Assembly (NCBI GenBank): GCA_002685655.1
Contig: NYXM01000010.1
Location: 9,926 to 24,414, forward strand
Direction of reading: 5' to 3'
DNA: 14,489 nucleotides
Source: Planctomycetaceae bacterium
Lineage (GTDB): Bacteria > Planctomycetota > Planctomycetia > Pirellulales > Pirellulaceae
This document shows, piece by piece, positions 14,240-14,489 of this stretch; position 1 is the first letter of the stretch, and each line of letters begins with the position of its first letter. The notes under the pieces were generated by a model. The model saw only the letters and a program-made list of their open reading frames with translations. It did no database searches and was not told the DNA's origin. The position numbers and the translations under genes are program-made.

Positions 14240-14489
14240 ATGACAGGAAATCGGTCGACTAGGATCGCGATTATCGGAGCTGCGGCAGTTAGCGATTATC
14301 ACCACGCACCAGCTAACCGCTTCGATCCGTGTGCCGAGCTGGTGGCAGATCGCGATTCCAGCCAGGCCTTGGATGGCGGCAGGCAGAATGACCGGCAAGT
14401 TGACTTCCTAACCGGAGTTGTTTGCCCTCCCTCGGAAGTGGGTGATCGGTCTTGGCTGATTGGTGAATTCGCCTGCGGCGCAATGGGCG
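14240..14489 (+). CDS. Partial reading frame with Rossmann-like start, possibly Gfo/Idh/MocA oxidoreductase (3' end off the right edge)
   Basis: From ATG 14240 the frame is open for 83 codons to the window edge. The N-terminus, RIAIIGAAAVSDYHHAPANR followed by FDPCAELVADRDSSQA, resembles the first beta-alpha-beta unit of Gfo/Idh/MocA-type NAD(P)-dependent oxidoreductases (a glycine-alanine rich turn after a hydrophobic strand, then a DPxAELVA strand). The usual GxGxxG is replaced by G-A-A-A, and the later part (LTGVVCPPSEV, SWLIGEFACGAMG) does not obviously continue the family pattern. There is no strong Shine-Dalgarno; the nearest purine-rich sequence is GGCGGA about 12 bases upstream. It may be a divergent member, another Rossmann protein or a non-coding open frame. 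An upstream in-frame TTG at 14150 exists after a stop at 14141. Confidence 0.5.
   Translation, partial: MTGNRSTRIAIIGAAAVSDYHHAPANRFDPCAELVADRDSSQALDGGRQNDRQVDFLTGVVCPPSEVGDRSWLIGEFACGAMG

Noticed and set aside
14267..14300. Direct repeat GCGATTATC x2
   Set aside because: Both copies lie inside the right-edge reading frame 25 bases apart; a 9-base repeat in coding sequence is easily a coincidence.

Overview
The window looks like a piece of a planctomycete (Planctomycetota) chromosome. The strongest reasons are a DUF1549/DUF1553 protein with Ig-like repeats and heme-type cysteine motifs, and a protein joining a planctomycete-type cytochrome domain to WD40 repeats. These architectures are typical of that phylum. 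Coding is moderately GC-rich, genes are well spaced, Shine-Dalgarno signals are often weak, and several starts are GTG or TTG. No mobile element, CRISPR array, tRNA or rRNA was recognised.

Left third, minus strand (1-3872). An ammonium-transporter domain fused to a histidine kinase (3872-1800) overlaps by four bases a single-domain response regulator (1803-1354). Together they look like a complete two-component unit whose input module is an Amt channel. A structured intergenic stretch follows, then the 5' part of an exported PQQ-type beta-propeller protein that runs off the left edge.

Middle, plus strand (4254-10607). Three exported proteins lie in one direction with gaps of 39 and 78 bases: a protein with two pre-peptidase C-terminal (PPC) domains, a large DUF1549/DUF1553 protein, and a cytochrome-WD40 protein. 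They probably form one operon for a cell-envelope function that is still unknown in this phylum. A candidate promoter with a perfect inverted repeat lies just upstream of the first gene.

Right third (10608-14489). On the plus strand lie a cytoplasmic FHA-domain protein with altered phosphopeptide-binding positions, orotate phosphoribosyltransferase (pyrE), and an unrecognised protein with a PD-(D/E)XK-like N-terminus and a winged-helix-like C-terminus. A minus-strand NRDE/TANGO2-family gene converges on them and has a clear intrinsic terminator. After a spacer with a 15-base near-palindrome, a plus-strand reading frame with a Rossmann-like start (possibly a Gfo/Idh/MocA oxidoreductase) runs off the right edge.

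The most notable system is the Amt-histidine kinase plus response regulator pair. Fusions of this kind are known (Ks-Amt5 of the anammox planctomycete Kuenenia stuttgartiensis), so the class is not new, but this pair has features worth examining. The PD-(D/E)XK/winged-helix protein is the least explained gene.
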